From Udeniomyces pyricola (Eukaryota > Basidiomycota > Tremellomycetes > Cystofilobasidiales > Mrakiaceae): 64,000 nt of DNA. Numbering within the stretch: the stretch's first letter is position 1; every line of letters starts with the position of its first letter. Both the position numbers and the translations under genes were made by a program. The stretch is from assembly GCA_039545295.1 (NCBI GenBank), contig BCIK01000001.1, positions 248,001 through 312,000 on the forward strand. The letters are read 5' to 3'. Of this stretch, positions 13,001 to 25,701 are shown piece after piece. The notes under the pieces were generated by a model, which was given only the letters and a program-made list of their open reading frames with translations, was not told where the DNA came from and did not search any database.

Positions 13001-13631
13001 TCGACTCGAGCGACGCAGTGACGGTAAGGGAGCTTCCCGTCTTCGCCTTGGCCCAAAAGGACAAGTCGTAAGTCCAAGAAGAGTCGATCTTCATGCCCCA
13101 GTATCCGAGATTCTCAAACGTCGAGGGGACGGTGACTTTCAATGAGTTGGGCAAGGCAGTCGAGACGGGAGAGGTAGAATTGGTGACCGTAATGGTACCG
13201 TCCAAGGCCTGCCAGCCGTAAAGCGCTGTTGTCTGGTTGGCAGGGTCAACAACCTGAAAGGCTCGGTCTGAAGAAGAGAAGTATGTTATGAGTGAGCCAT
13301 CAAAGTGGTTCGAAGTAACGTATTAATTCATCAGAGGCGACTCACTCTGTAGCATTTCAGCATACCACCCGCCGTCGATGCTGTTGTTGATATCTTCGAT
13401 CATGTAGTTGTCTGGATTGATAGTAATCATCAGCATAGTACACCAATCGGATCTGTTGGGCCAGCAGCCACGAGGTCGTCAGAAGAGCTTACACTGTGGA
13501 CCGAACGTTGCGTTACCCCCATCCTTGGATACAACGATAGTTGCCATGCTCCCATCTGAGCGTGCGATCGGGATGGCGAGAGCGCAAGGAGCAGCCAGTC
13601 CGGCTAGAATTGCAACTAGGACGTGAATCAT
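10084..13631 (-). CDS. Secreted GH51 alpha-L-arabinofuranosidase
   Basis: Sixteen exons on the minus strand: 13493-13631, 13346-13411, 12990-13267, 12703-12877, 12433-12528, 12163-12321, 12065-12076, 11900-11970, 11719-11815, 11540-11631, 11271-11415, 11166-11036, 10903-10855, 10752-10676, 10583-10455 and 10332-10084. They sum to exactly 1965 nt (654 residues). The enzyme releases terminal arabinose from arabinan or arabinoxylan outside the cell. Residues 1-19 (MIHVLVAILAGLAAPCALA) form a signal peptide. An N-terminal carbohydrate-binding-like beta domain follows (GYWGMKIDSSWTYDLSFWAK), then the TIM barrel with LRFPGGNNIEG and IMGVWAGYALEG. The acid/base Glu is in VEIGNED (about E367), the nucleophile Glu in FEGEYAV (about E445). 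The C-terminal beta domain ends in SVAVVNSCFRND. Exon 10 of the chain, counted from the 3' end, is a 12-nt micro-exon. Its neighbours are unrelated housekeeping genes. Confidence 0.93.
12065..12076 (-). other. 12-nt micro-exon of the GH51 gene
   Basis: On the minus strand the bases GTGTTTGGGCTG are flanked by CTATAG and GTCAGT. Joined to the exons on either side they restore the conserved barrel motif IMGVWAGYALEG in a single frame. Without them the motif and the frame are lost. Confidence 0.85.
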
Positions 13632-15068
13632 GGTAAAGGCAAATGTGTTGGAGGTGGTGGGATGGGAAGTTGAAGGAGCATGCAAGCTGTGGGCGTACGA
13701 GTATGTCTATATATGAAGAAGGGGACCGCCGCCGGCATGCGGACGTGAGGGGATCATCTCCGGGCCCGCTCCGAAGAGGAACCGACCGGGCGAGAACTTG
13801 GGAAGAAAAAGCTATGAGTAACAATAAAAAGACAGGCTAAGCTCAGAGAGGAAACTGAGCCGTGTGGATGCATGGAGTCAAGCTAGCTAGTCAAGTGATG
13901 AGTGCATGAGGATTCACGAATGAAACCGGACTTGAGCGCTGGAGCCAGACTGAGCGAGTTTACGTCCGGGGCACGTGAGCGCAAGATCATACGTTGCCGT
14001 GCAAAGTGCATAGAGTCCGGCCGCATGACGTATGTTAGTGCCGTGTTCCATGTGGTTTATGAATTCATGATTGGACCGGGGTTGTAAAACTGAACCGAGT
14101 GAATCTCGGATTATAGGCAGATCGAAGCTTGAATCGTTAGCTGGCCGGTCACGTCGATCTGAACGCGCGCTTGGAGCTTTGAGGATGGTCGATGGTCAAC
14201 AGATATCAGATAGTGGTCGTGTAGTTGTTTCGTGCACGCTCCTGTCGACCGCCCCGCACGATCATGAGAACTGAGAACTGAACGTACTGAACCACCGATT
14301 CGAGGCGGCATCAAAGGCAAGTACCGATATTTCCGGGCCGACGTTTCATTTTCTGCAGATGTTCCTTTTGATTCTCATCGTCATTTGATTTCTTTTATAT
14401 ACAACGACAATGGAAACGTTGCTTGCAAGGATATCGACTAAATAAAGAGAATATCATAAAGAAGATAAAAGTGTACTAGAGGAGAGAAGAGAACTTGAAG
14501 GGAAAGAACGGCCGGGGTGCACCCCGGCCCCCAAGTGCAAATCGATCCGTTTTCGGTGATATTACAAAGCAAAAACATGATATAGGTGTACTTCACGGCA
14601 AGCAAGGAGCAAAAGTCATATGGATGGGTGTAGAAGGATAGATTGAGGAACAGAGAGAGTAAAGAGGGGGGGGGAGGAAGGTTGACAAGATGATGCAAGA
14701 GACATAGAGGAACAGAAAAAGGAATAAGAACAAAAAAAAAGGAACAAGTACTAATGAATAAGCATGATCAGACAAAGGAACAGAGACACATGGATCGATG
14801 AAGAGGTTTGCGATTTGAGTCTTGACGAGAGAAGGAGAGGGGAGGAGGAGACAAGGCAGGAAAGAGAGAGGGGAAAAATGGAACGTTACAAAATTGGAGA
14901 TGAAGGAGTAGTATATATACGAAAAAAGGAGACTGTGAGGAGCAAAGGCAAATGAATGGCTTGGCTTCGGCTAGTCTATGAGCGTGCCGACTCAAAACAA
15001 TTAAGGTTGAATCGACCAGGCCACCGCGCAAGGATCCATCCTGGGACATGTTTCATGGGTGACGCAAG
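13632..15068. other. Intergenic between GH51 start and transcription-factor 3' end
   Basis: 1.4 kb with no supported gene. The part next to 13631 should hold the GH51 promoter; no carbon-catabolite site was mapped with confidence. The part up to 15068 is the 3' flank of the zinc-finger gene, with A/G-rich low-complexity sequence at 14630-14950 and a perfect 20-base palindrome at 14510-14529. Confidence 0.5.
14510..14529. repeat. Perfect 20-bp GC palindrome
   Basis: GGCCGGGGTGCACCCCGGCC reads the same on both strands. As RNA it can form an 8-bp GC stem with a TGCA loop. It sits about 540 bp beyond the zinc-finger stop codon and about 880 bp upstream of GH51. Confidence 0.9.
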
Positions 15069-18000
15069 TTATGGTGGTGGGGCAAGATCGAGGTGGGATG
15101 AGAGAGAGGCCTGGTGGGACTGATCAAGAGGCGGTGGGTGATGAGCAAACGGGTTTGAAGCTGCCGATGAGGAGATGAGCGCCGCGTGGGCCGCGTTAGG
15201 CGTCGAGACGGCCGAGGGCAGTTGACTTGACGAGAACGAATCGGTCCACTCAAACGCATTGGCATGATGCGAGCGGTTCTCAAACGGGTTCGGGGATGGG
15301 GGATAGAGAGGAAGTTCGAGGGAATCGTGAACGAGTCCACCGATGGCGTCTAGATGGTGGTAGCTATTACTAGTCGAGGGGGCGGTAGAAGGCAAAATCG
15401 AAGATGACGGCGAACCACCCAGGTCTGAGTGAGTTAGATGAGCGTCTTGAGAATCTTCGGTTTCCTCCTGAACGCTTTCGAGGCTGATCTCCGAATCTTT
15501 CCGAGGGCGCGAGGGATTATCCATGTAGTCGTCGTACTCTCCGTTGGAATCGCCGTCGTAGTTGTCGTCTTCGTCGTCCTCCATGTCGTCCTCGCCAGAA
15601 CCCGTCTCGTCGAATCCTCCCCCGGAGCTCTTACCACTCGATCGCCGTCGCCGAGAAGTCGTCGAGCTCGAGCCCGAGCCGGACCCCGAACCGAGCTCTT
15701 TGGAGATAGCAGCATCGCCTCCCGCCAACCCTTGAGCGCCTGCCGCTTTGGCGGCGGTCGCTTGAGCCGATTTGAGCGTTGGTCGACGAGGCTTTCGTTT
15801 CGATGGGTCAAGCTTGATGGCCTCCTTACGCTCGCGACGACGCTGCTTACGAATGTCTCGGAATTCTGGCAAACCAGAGAGAAAACATTTGGGAGAGAAA
15901 AAGATAACATGAAATGTGTGATGAGTATGAGCTACGCGTGATGCCTTGGAAATGCGAAAAGGGAAACATCAGTGTTTGGAAAGAGATTTGCAGAGGCGGA
16001 GAGCTCACCAAATGGTTGACGCTTGGGTCCATGCTTTTGCGAGAGCACGTGGGTATTGAGGTGATTCAGAGTCGAGTAACTTTTCGTACAGTCCTCGAAG
16101 GTACAACCTTGAAGAGAAAGATTCGAGAGAAAGATGCGGAAAAAGGGTTGGACAGTCACCGGAAACGTCATCAGCAAATCGAACCGGCCTGTGCTGACTT
16201 TCTTTTGAGGAGCACAATCTCAAAAAGCTAGATCGTGAGCGACAAAGAAGACTCTAAGCTCACCATAGTCCCTCTCAACTTCCTCAAACTTTCGTCTAGG
16301 TCGCTTCGGCCTGCCCGTCACGAGCGAGATCTCAACACCGTCGGCCGTCATAGGGACCGATTTACTTTCAGTGCGAGCCCTTGATTTGGGAACGGGTGGA
16401 CTCGAAGGGTGCCGAGGAGCACCCATCGAAGTGGATGTAGTCGCAAGCGAGGGCGAAGTCGTCGGTCGACGAAACACCTGAGGAGGTAAGAACTGCGGCA
16501 TGATTGTTGCCGGCTGGCCCGTTGGGTTGTGCTTGAGATTTGAATGATAGGAAGCCGTCTTGGCTCGTTGGTGGAGGCCTGAGTGAAGGTCGCCAAGATT
16601 GGAAGAAAGGTTCGAAGAGGAAGCATCGACCGGAACGAAGGGCTGTTGCTGCGGGTTGGAAGGAAATTGGGCAAAGTACGCCGCCGAAGGGAATGCTTGT
16701 TGATGTGGTTGGAAGTACTGCGGGAAATGACGACACGCAAAGCAAGACATGATGACAATTCGAGAAACCGTTCAGTCCTTGCAGCACCATGTCACGATCA
16801 ACGTGACCCAAAACGACTTGCCACTCACGCCAACTGAATAGCCATCGCTAGTTTGCGGTCTCGAAAGCGTAGGATTGAAGGTTATTGGCGGTTCGAAGCC
16901 GTTTGGAATGTCCAACGCGCTGACCATCCGCCCCTCACCCAGGCCAGCCGTTCTCGACCCTCCTCCAATGCCTCTCGAGCTGTTGACTCTAGGTCTAGTC
17001 GAAGGAGGAGCGTAAGGATGCTGCCGGTGGGATTCTTGTTGTTGACTCGATTGCTGCTCTGGGGCTGACCAGACAAAGGGGCTTGCCGAGGACGGGGTAA
17101 CTGGTGACATCGAACCCCCAAGAGAGAGGTCAAACTGCTTGAGGGGCCCAGCGCGACCCGAGGACGACGACGGGCGGATAGTAGGGGTAGTCGAGGTGCT
17201 GTGCGGATGAGAGGAGGCTGATTGAGCGAAATTAAAGGGGGAGTCCGATTGAGGCATAGATGTCACTGAGAGGAGAAAGCAAGATCCAAGGTTGAAACTG
17301 GGTAAGTACGTTTCCTCCTTTTGAGACTTTGATCTTGTCGCGTCACTTGGGTCAAACTGTAGACTAAGATCCTTACCCATGCCACCAGCGCTTTCGGTTC
17401 GATTGGGAGGCGTCGGGTACCGATTGAAAGCCTGAAGGTGAGCGCCGGAGAGAGATTGGCTGCGGTGCTGTTGCGGTTGTTGCTGACTGACGGGGAAGCT
17501 GGGGCCCGGGAGTTGAGCTTTGATAGGTTGCTGACTATGTCGGGAGAGCATGGAGTACTGGTTAAAAGAAGGAGGGAGTTGCTGTTGCTGCTGCTGCTTG
17601 TGTGGTTGCTGAGACTGAAGGCTTGCTTCCTGGGTCGCGAGGTTGCCCCCCGGATGGCCATTCATTCCTCCAAGAGTGTACGATCCCAACACGCTCCCGC
17701 CGCTGCCACTAACCTCGCCACCTCCGACTCCTACGTTCGGCTGTCTAGGCAGGACCGAACTCTGGGCCATGAGAGCAAGAGCAGCAGCAGCGGTGCCCGT
17801 GTTCGGTCGACTACCGCCGCCGGCCGTCGAAGGACGTCCTCCCACCGTTGAGGGGCCATGATGATGAGGATGATGTGAGTGCTGCTCGTCGCCTTCCCCT
17901 ACACCGTTGGCGAGACTTGGACCAACACCCAATCCCCAACTCAGCTCTCCGGCCGTCGAACTCGGTCCAAATGAGGATTCCACGAACCCGCCAAACCCAG

Positions 18001-18253
18001 AGAGGTCGGCCGGTGGTAGGTCTGAGCCACCAGCAAGTGAGAAGCGGCCGTTGGCGGGCGCATCAAACAAAGGGTACGACGCGTGGTGGTATTGATGCTC
18101 GCGCGAGGATGACGACGTCGGTCGTTGCTGCTGTTGCTGCTGAGGTGGAGAAGTCTGAGCCTGGAGCTGCTGGCGAAAGAAAGTCGGGTGGTTTGCAAAG
18201 TACGGAAAGGAATTGAGGTTCGGATACGGCTGGGTTGGGTCAACTGGAGTCAT
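15069..18253 (-). CDS. Con7-like C2H2 zinc-finger transcription factor
   Basis: Four exons: 16829-18253, 16264-16717, 16009-16107 and 15069-15865, total 2775 nt (924 residues). The N-terminal 600 residues are Gln/Ser/Gly/Pro-rich with His and Gln runs, likely an activation region. The single DNA-binding core is RPKRPRRKFEEVERDY, then a C2H2 finger with C628, C633, H646 and H652 (C-x4-C-x12-H-x5-H), then QKHGPKRQP and the basic helix EFRDIRKQRRRERKE. This combination (basic arm, one finger, HGxKR, EFxxIRK) is what I associate with Con7-type fungal regulators of cell-wall and morphogenesis genes; the subfamily assignment is from memory. The C-terminal exon has an acidic run (SGEDDMEDDEDDNYDGD) and ends in a Ser/Pro-rich tail. 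The 99-nt exon 3 carries the finger almost exactly. Confidence 0.82.
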
Positions 18254-19528
18254 GGCGCTTTTGGGATTCGGTTAGAGGACGGAAGGGGGAGGGGGAGGGG
18301 TTTCAGAGGAGAGGCAAAGGGGTTGCTATGGACTGGCGGCAAAGAAGGAGACGAGGGAGGCGGCTTGAGGTGTTGACTGGGCGAGGTGGTATCGGATAGA
18401 CGAGGATGGACAAAGGGAGCTAGCCGATGCTGATCGTTTGGGTGACGTTGAGGCCGGTCGCCGACGATGAAGGAAGGCGGGGGGATTGGTAGAAAGAGAA
18501 ACGAATCGGGCTTGAATTGGAGAGCAGGCAAAGTGGGCGGAATAAGCCGGAGGCGGCAAGTGCCTTGACAGGTAGGAGACGACGCGATGGTCGAATCGTT
18601 TGACGGGCAAGCGGCGTGGTCTTTGGGCAATTGACGGATCAATCAAGTGGTGACGGCGCGTGTGATGACAAGGATGATGATGATGAGGCTGATGGCACTG
18701 AGCCGTGAGAAGAGAGAAGGAAGCAAGGAAGGATGAGGAGAGACAGAGAGAGAGGCGGAAGATGAGAGGGACTGGATCAGGAGAGCAGCTAGCCAGCTAA
18801 GCAGACCAGAAAGAGTCGGACACCCAAGACGTCTTCGCGCGGCCGCGTAACAGTCGACACTTTTGATTGCCAAATGCCCTCCGCTTAGCTCCCTTTTTAG
18901 AACCGGCTGCTGATGCATGATGCATGCTGATCGCGTCTCTTCGGCACGCCAGTTCGTTGATCGATGATCTCCGCTTCGACATGCAGTCCCTAAGTTGCAA
19001 TCGACACAAGAGATAGCTCATATATGTATGCTTCTATGCTTACGTATATGTCATCAGCTCCGTTCTTGTCAGCGGCCTCCACGTCATATTCATGACCTAT
19101 GCCTTCCGACTTATACACCATCTCATCGCGACAGGTGGAGGCTGCGGAGACTACAGAGAGAGATATAGATATGCACATATGCATCGCAAGAATTAAGACA
19201 AGACAGCATGAGGAGCGCGTCAAAAGCAAGCTAAGGTAAAACAAGAAAGAAGTCGAGACAACCATCTCCGACGCACGCGCGCGGTCAAGATCGAACACCG
19301 GCCAGCGCGCCATATTGCACCGTGTGAGATTTCCGACGCAAAAGATAAAAGAAGCCCAAACAAAAAAGGGGAAAGATGCGGGGTCGGACCGGAAAAGCGA
19401 AAAGAATAGGTGAAAGAGAAGGCAGGACCGATTGAACCGCAGGCTATCAATCACCATGACGGCGGCCGTAGACACCGACCGGTTTGGGAGCGACTAGCGA
19501 TGATCGATTCAGGTTCGGCCGAGCCTCG
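18254..19528. other. Intergenic upstream of the Con7-like gene
   Basis: 1.27 kb without a supported gene. It is the promoter or long leader of the zinc-finger gene and the 3' flank of SET1. It contains the repeated motif TGATGCATGATGCATGCTG at 18911-18929, also found upstream of the O-fucosyltransferase-like gene. Confidence 0.5.
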
Positions 19529-22500
19529 CTAGTTGAGGAACCCTCGGCACTTTGGCGAGCCACACAAGCAGACGATCTGAGTGACAGACAGATGACGATT
19601 TAAAAAGCGAACGAGCAGGACGAGCAAAAACGTAGGACCAAATAAACGGTTAGTAAGGGTCGTCAAACACGCCCTTAGCACCAAACGTCCGGGACCTCCA
19701 CCCGAAAATGGGAGACTGATGACCGGCAAAAGAAAACGCTTTACCTTTTCTTGCTCGAGCGGGAAGTGGTAGTCGTACGTGATCTCGTCACCCGCCTCGA
19801 TGTTGCTCTTTGCGTAAATGACGATCTTTTTCTACAGAAAGCAAACCATGATGAGGGATAGGAATTGCAAATTGCAGAGGCTGCCATTAACACGAGACCC
19901 TAGTAACCGAAAGAGTCCCGGCCATAGACATCGTCAAAGATAGCAAGACATACCTCTCCGTTGATGGTGATGATCTTGGCCGTGCAGTTGGGAGTGCAGC
20001 AGTGGTTGATGAGACGGCTAGAGACGATAGAGGGAACCGGGATTTCGAGATTAGCCAACCGATCCACTCAGATTCTCCACCTAGCAAGTCGTCCAAGCTA
20101 CAGAGAAGAATGACGTACCCCAGGTTTCCTTTCTTGGTCGCATCCACAACACTCTCGTCGTCAACTCGGAAGAGGTAACTACTTCCAATACCGATGCGCT
20201 CGTAATACTTCTCACGCTTGTCAGCGACCGCGGCCCGAATGACCTCGCCGACGTACTCGATGACCATGTCATGAGCCGGGATGCTCTCCATCGCGTAGAG
20301 ACCCCAGTCGTGGATCGGACTCTTGGCAAACTTGAGCTGCTTCTTTCGCGTTCGGAGCTGATTGAATTTGAGGATGTCCGTGTCCGAAGCGGCCGCCTTC
20401 TTGTGCTGCTCCATGCCTTGAACGAGCCGACGCGTGTTGACTCGGTTAGATCGACCCGAGGCGACTGTGGTGCCCTTGGAGACTGTAACGTCGACAACGG
20501 CTCGGTTTCGCTGGGGTAGATACCGCGACTTTTCCAACTCGGTCGTTTTGCGATAACCTTCCGTTCGGGAGCAAGAGCTGAAGGGCATATCTGGTTCGGC
20601 TTCGTTCCCAACCGCAGCGTCGAGTAGAAGATCGTCCTCGGGGTCAGGAGCTGGCTCATCCTCATCGACGAGAGCGAGGGCATCCTTGCGAGCCTTGTCC
20701 GAGATGAGTTTGAGAAGGTAGAGGTCCTCTTCATCCTCCGCGAGACCGGACTCGACCGGATCGGGTGTTGCATCGCGAGCCCGGGAGGCTTTGGATTTTT
20801 TGGATTTCCCCCCTTTGGATGACTTGGCAGGTTTAGACGGCTTGATAGGCTTGGGGTGAGGTTGAAGGGAGGTGCTTGATAGTGGCGGGGGTGATGAAGC
20901 GGCGGATACTGAGGTCGGAGTCGGGGCGAGAGGGGGGAGAACGTGATCAGGCAAAGGTGAAGGTCTTTCAATTGAGAGTGGTGAAGGGACAACGCTCGGA
21001 TCGTGATCTGGCTGATGAGTCTCAGCATGAATGCCAAGGGGGGTCATCGGAGACGAGGGCGGGACATCGTCGGCCGAGGTTGTTAATGAAAGGAATTCGT
21101 CCATAGTGGGTCGCAAGTGACCAAGCTTTGGCTTCTTCACAGTGCGGGGCTTAGCGTCGGCCAGTGGCTCCTGCCTCACCGCGGCCACTGTGGGTGGTTC
21201 CAGGAGGATTGGCACGGTGCTGGGCGTGGTATCTTCCTCTTCACTGTCGGTGAAGCTAATTCGCCTGCTCAACTTGGACGGCCCGGATGCAGGAGCCTTG
21301 ACGTCGGCACCCTTCTCACTGCCGCTATCGGTAGACGACCGCCGATCTACGGCAGGGATCGAATAAGAACCTACTTCGGAGTCGTCGTCTTCGCTTTCGG
21401 GCGTGAAGTCCCGATGGAACGCAGGCTTGGTAGCCTTTTTCCGCTTGGTCTTGGAGCTCGATCGAGCTGAAAGATCCTCCTTGCGGTCGTCAACCCGGCG
21501 GAATTTTCCGGACGCGCTAGTCGAGGAAGCTTTATTCTTCTTGGTCGATGAGGCACCTCGTGAGATGGTCGACTCAAGAACGGATCCAACACGATCATCT
21601 TGGTCGTCGTCCGAGAACTGGCGGAGAGTCGAGATTGACTTGGGTTGCTTCTTTATTCTGTCCAAGGCAACGTCCGAGTGTTTTCGGAACGTGAGTGGCC
21701 GCTCAAATGTCTCGGAGTTCAGATTTGAGGGCGCAGGTGGGTGAAAGCCGGAGCTGTGGCCGTTTGACGAAGTTGAGGCGGGGCCGTCGGCGAGTACATT
21801 TTTGCTGGACTCAGCCTTCTTGACCTCCTCGAGGGCCTCAAGCAAAGCAGGAGCGACGTTACGAGTGCGATGATCTCTGACGAAAAGCCGAACGAGATCC
21901 TTGACGATGAGAGCCCGTGCCTGAGTGATAAGGGCGTGCGAACCATTGGTCGGGAACGGAGGATGGGAGATGGGAGGTTGCCGAACGGAAAGTGAGAGGC
22001 GTTGTTGTCGAATCGTCGAGCCGTCGAGGACCATTTGACTTCGAGCTGCCGAGGACGCGGACGCAAAGAGAATAAACCAGCCGTCGCAATCCTTCATGAC
22101 CTAGAGACACCAACATGGGTCAATCGAGAAGGCAGCCCCAAAGCGAGGGACATACGCGAGGTCAGCGATGGAAATTTTCTTATAGAGCTTGCCATTCATC
22201 GATAGGGGCACAAAAACGCACCTCAGCGACCTGGAATTTTTCAAAGTGCCGGCGCACCTCCGCAAGCAAGGGGGCCTTTTTACCGATGACAGGCAAACTT
22301 TCACGATCCACAAAGACAAACGGTCTTCTGTTGGACTTGAGTCGTCTCGATGTTTCATCTGAGCTTTGTAATGGTTCGACACACTCAAATGACCCTAGCC
22401 CGCTGTCGTCTTCGTCCTCGTCGCCCGAGTCGTCGCTATAATTCGGGACATAATGGTCTCCGTCTGGTTCATCCCGCCGGTCAAGAGCGGTCTTGTATTC

Positions 22501-24913
22501 GTTGCGGGATGAGTCTAGGTGAGTACCTCGAAGAGAGGCGGTAGGGACAGCGTCGTCAAAGGGATTCGCAGAGAAAGCCGATGATGGGGCCGACGAGCCA
22601 CCATAAGGTCGAGCAGAGGGAGGTGGTACAGGATTGGGTTGACGGTACCGAGCCCCGTGAGGAGGTTCAGCGAGCTGGGAACTAGTCGACGGGAAAGGGT
22701 CAGCCCGACGTGGGGGAAACGGATGGGATGACGGTTGAGCGGTGTTTGTGTTTCGATGAGGATGTATACCCTGATTTTGTGTTGGGAACTGAGATGCTAG
22801 CTTGGCTGGGAGAGGAGGCTGTGAGATGGTTGATGGTATAGAAGTGGGATATCCTGATACGATTGGAGCTTGAACATGCGGAAGAGGACGGTGTGGGGGT
22901 GGTGGATATTGATGCGATTGTTGGGCGGGCGTATCAGAAGAATGCGAAGAGAGAGGTGCAAGACGAGCATACGGACCAGAGGATGGGGTCAGGTTGGCAG
23001 TCGTTGATGGGGGAGGAACGAGGACAGGTGGGGTTGGTGCAGCCTTCAACACAGGCTTAGGACGCCGCTTGGCAATCTCCAGCTCGGCCGCCTTCTTGGC
23101 CAAACTGCCTGATCCGTCCAAGACAATTCGAATAGACTCTCCGCCGGCAGCGGAGATGTTTTTGCCGTTGTACTTGAGCATGGCATCCCGGGCGACGATA
23201 TGGGCATCACCCTTGCCGCTTCGAGGACCGGAGAACTTGAGCCAACAAATGCCGAGAGACGAGCCAGACTTTGGGTCCAGCTTGACATCGACATCTGCAA
23301 GCCGGCCGTGGCTGGAAAAGAATTGGGAGATCTGGCTGACGGTTGTGAGGGCGGAGAGCTGGGTGATGAGGATAGCCGTCGCTGGCGGTGGAGGTGCAGG
23401 AGTCGTTGAGTGCTTGTCCCACTGATGATATCAAAGAAACATGATGCATCAGTAACGTTGTCTCGGCCGGGATCTTGGGTGATCATGTCGGTTAGATCTT
23501 GTTGTGCCCGCCACTCACAGCATACGAGATGGAGTAGAAGTTCATACGAAGCTTTCGACTGCCCTTGCCTGCCTCGAGGGCGTACTTTGACATGGCGAGC
23601 CGAGGATCGATAGACTCGATTTTTTCTTTGCCTTTGATTTCTCCGTCGATCCTTTTGATCACCTCTTTGCCCTTGCCTTCTCCTCGAGCGGAGGCTGGAA
23701 GAACCGGGTCGTAGATGACTTTCCAGCTTGGAAGAGTAGGTTGAGGATGCGACGTAAGGATTGGCCGCTCAGGTGAGGGTGAGCGTGACAGCTGGTTTTG
23801 TTGCGGCGACGTCAACAAAGATCGTGATGGCGACGGTGGAAGATGAGGGGGAGGCGGAGCATGACTGGAGAGTGAAGGAGGCGGAGGGACAAATGCAATT
23901 GGGTGGAGAGGGTTGGTTGGTCCCGGTTGGGAAACTGACAGGGGAAGAGCGTGAGGGTCGGACAGTTTGCGTCGAGGAGAGCCTGAGATGGAAGAGGAGC
24001 GATCCAGAGCTGGAACTCCTGCAGAAGGTGTCGAATCATGACTGATATTAAGCACAGGGGCTGTAGGAAAGCTAGAGATAATAGCGGGGGGAGCTGAAAG
24101 GGAGTCTGCTGCTGGACGCGTTGATTCATGGGTAGGAGCGATGTCGTTCGCTGCCGACCGGATCTTGGTATCTGATGACGCTATTCCAATCGAAGATACT
24201 CCCGGGCCTGTAGGCTGGGAGTGCTCGGATGACTTGGGTGCTGGCTCGGTAACAGCCACCGGAGTCTCGAGGGCAACGGTAGGCAACGCCTTGGGCGTAT
24301 CTGAAGGCGAGCGGCGAAGAAATCGTGTCGGCAGATACCCACTCTTCTCGGGAGCTGGCAAAGGTTTGGTTTCGTAGGTGACAGGGGCTTCCTTTTTGAC
24401 GGGCTTTGAGCTTGACGTAGAGAAGGTCGTCGGGGGCGGCGGAGGAGGCGGTTGGGCTGGAGGGGGAGGCGGCGGAGGGAGATGCGAAGACGCAGGTGGT
24501 GGGGGATATGGATTGGCGAGTTGGGGGATATCAGATTGGTCCCAGTCTGAAGCACGTGGGGGATAGCTCGGGATATTTGCCCATGCGTTATAAGCCGGAG
24601 GAGGTGGTGGTAAGGACGAGTACCCCGTCGGGTGACCGGCAAGGAGGTGGGAAGGATTTGGAGGAAGATAAGCCGCCGAGTTGTATGGGTCGATGGAAGG
24701 TACCGGATAGCCCTGGGACTGAGGTAGATAGGAAGGGTAGGAGCCGTAAGGCTGACTGCTGCTGGCAAGATGGGACGGTTGCTGGGGATAGCCGGGAACA
24801 TAAGGAGGTTGGTTCGATGAGCGACCGGTATGATGTCCTCCTCCTTGGTACGCGTTCGCGTGCTTTGGGCCCGTCGGCGGAGCCCTGCGACCTCCTCGTC
24901 CGTTGGTCGACAT
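19529..24913 (-). CDS. SET1: SET1 histone H3-lysine-4 methyltransferase (COMPASS catalytic subunit)
   Basis: Six exons: 23519-24913, 22222-23421, 20119-22100, 19954-20017, 19745-19831 and 19529-19576, total 4776 nt (1591 residues). It methylates H3K4 at active promoters as the core of COMPASS. The order of domains is: Pro-rich N-terminus; an RRM around residues 480-570 (ILITQLSALTTVSQISQFF, GICWLKFSGP); a second RRM-like/SPOC region (LAEVRRHFEKFQVAE, DGWFILFASASSAARS); a long charged linker; an n-SET region (RSNRVNTRRLVQGMEQHKK, FNQLRTRKKQLKFAKS). The catalytic SET domain covers about residues 1451-1575: HDWGLYAMESI,IEYVGEVIR, GSSYLFRVDDESVVDATKKGN, RLINHCCTPNCTAKII and YDYHFPLE. The post-SET motif CLCGSPKCRGFLN, with its zinc-binding cysteines, ends the protein. 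Start: ATG 24913 is the first in frame. It shares a 0.8-kb divergent promoter with TSR1. Confidence 0.95.
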
Positions 24914-25701
24914 GAGCACGGCAACGGCTGGAGAAGACGAGACGGGCTGACCAGAGGTTCTCGCGATGGGTTGACGAGGTGAGGCTGCGGCAACGGCCAG
25001 GGCTGGCGAATGAGGTTGGATGGGAAAGAGGCCTGCTAAAAGAAACCGTCGCGTCGAGCGAAAGGAAAGAAAGCAAAGCCAACCGGAAGAGGTGAAAATG
25101 AGTTGTTGCCCACATGGACGTCTCTACCGCGGATGGTGGAGGCTCGACATACTCGTGGGTTGTGAGACGTCGAGGGACCAAGGGTGATGGACTGACGGAC
25201 AAGGGAGGGGTGCGAAGGGCGCTGACGGGATCGTCAGACCGGCAGTGGTGAGGAAGAAGCAGAGTGATGGTCGCGCGCGCGAAGGGACCGGGGTCGAAGG
25301 GGGATGAGGGGAGGGAATGAAGAAGAGGCTTTAACTAGGGCTATATATGATAACTTATATAAGAGTTCAGAGATCGATGCTGCACGTTTAGCGATGAGCA
25401 CGTACGTATAACATGTACGCATATATAGATGTAGATGTAGATGTAGATACAGATTATGTGGACAGATGTGCCCCTTGTTGGTGAATGAATATATATATAT
25501 ATATATATATTACAGTGATATCCTCCCATCCACAAGAGAACTCGAGTGCGCCCAAATATGGAGTTGATTCAGATGTCAATTCATGTTGCCCAACCGCTGC
25601 CTGTCGGCCTTCTCCTCACACCGAGCAATTTCGATTCAGCCAGCCCATCCGCGCTCTCCACTCCACCCCCACCCCGACCCCTCCCCTTCCCTCTCCCCCT
25701 C
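24914..25701. promoter_or_regulatory. Shared divergent promoter region of SET1 and TSR1
   Basis: 788 bases separate the two start codons. The region holds a (GATGTA)n repeat at about 25428-25450 and an (AT)n run at about 25488-25510. The C/T-rich segment at 25610-25700 looks like the TSR1 leader. No specific factor site was assigned. Confidence 0.55.
25428..25510. repeat. (GATGTA)n and (AT)n simple repeats
   Basis: About four tandem copies of GATGTA, then 40 bases further an alternating AT tract of about 22 bases. Both lie in the SET1-TSR1 intergenic region. Confidence 0.85.

Noticed and set aside
20081..21037. 318-codon minus-strand frame within SET1
   Set aside because: It is a shifted frame of the SET1 exon, Ser/Arg-rich without domains; the SET1 frame is fixed by n-SET and SET motifs.
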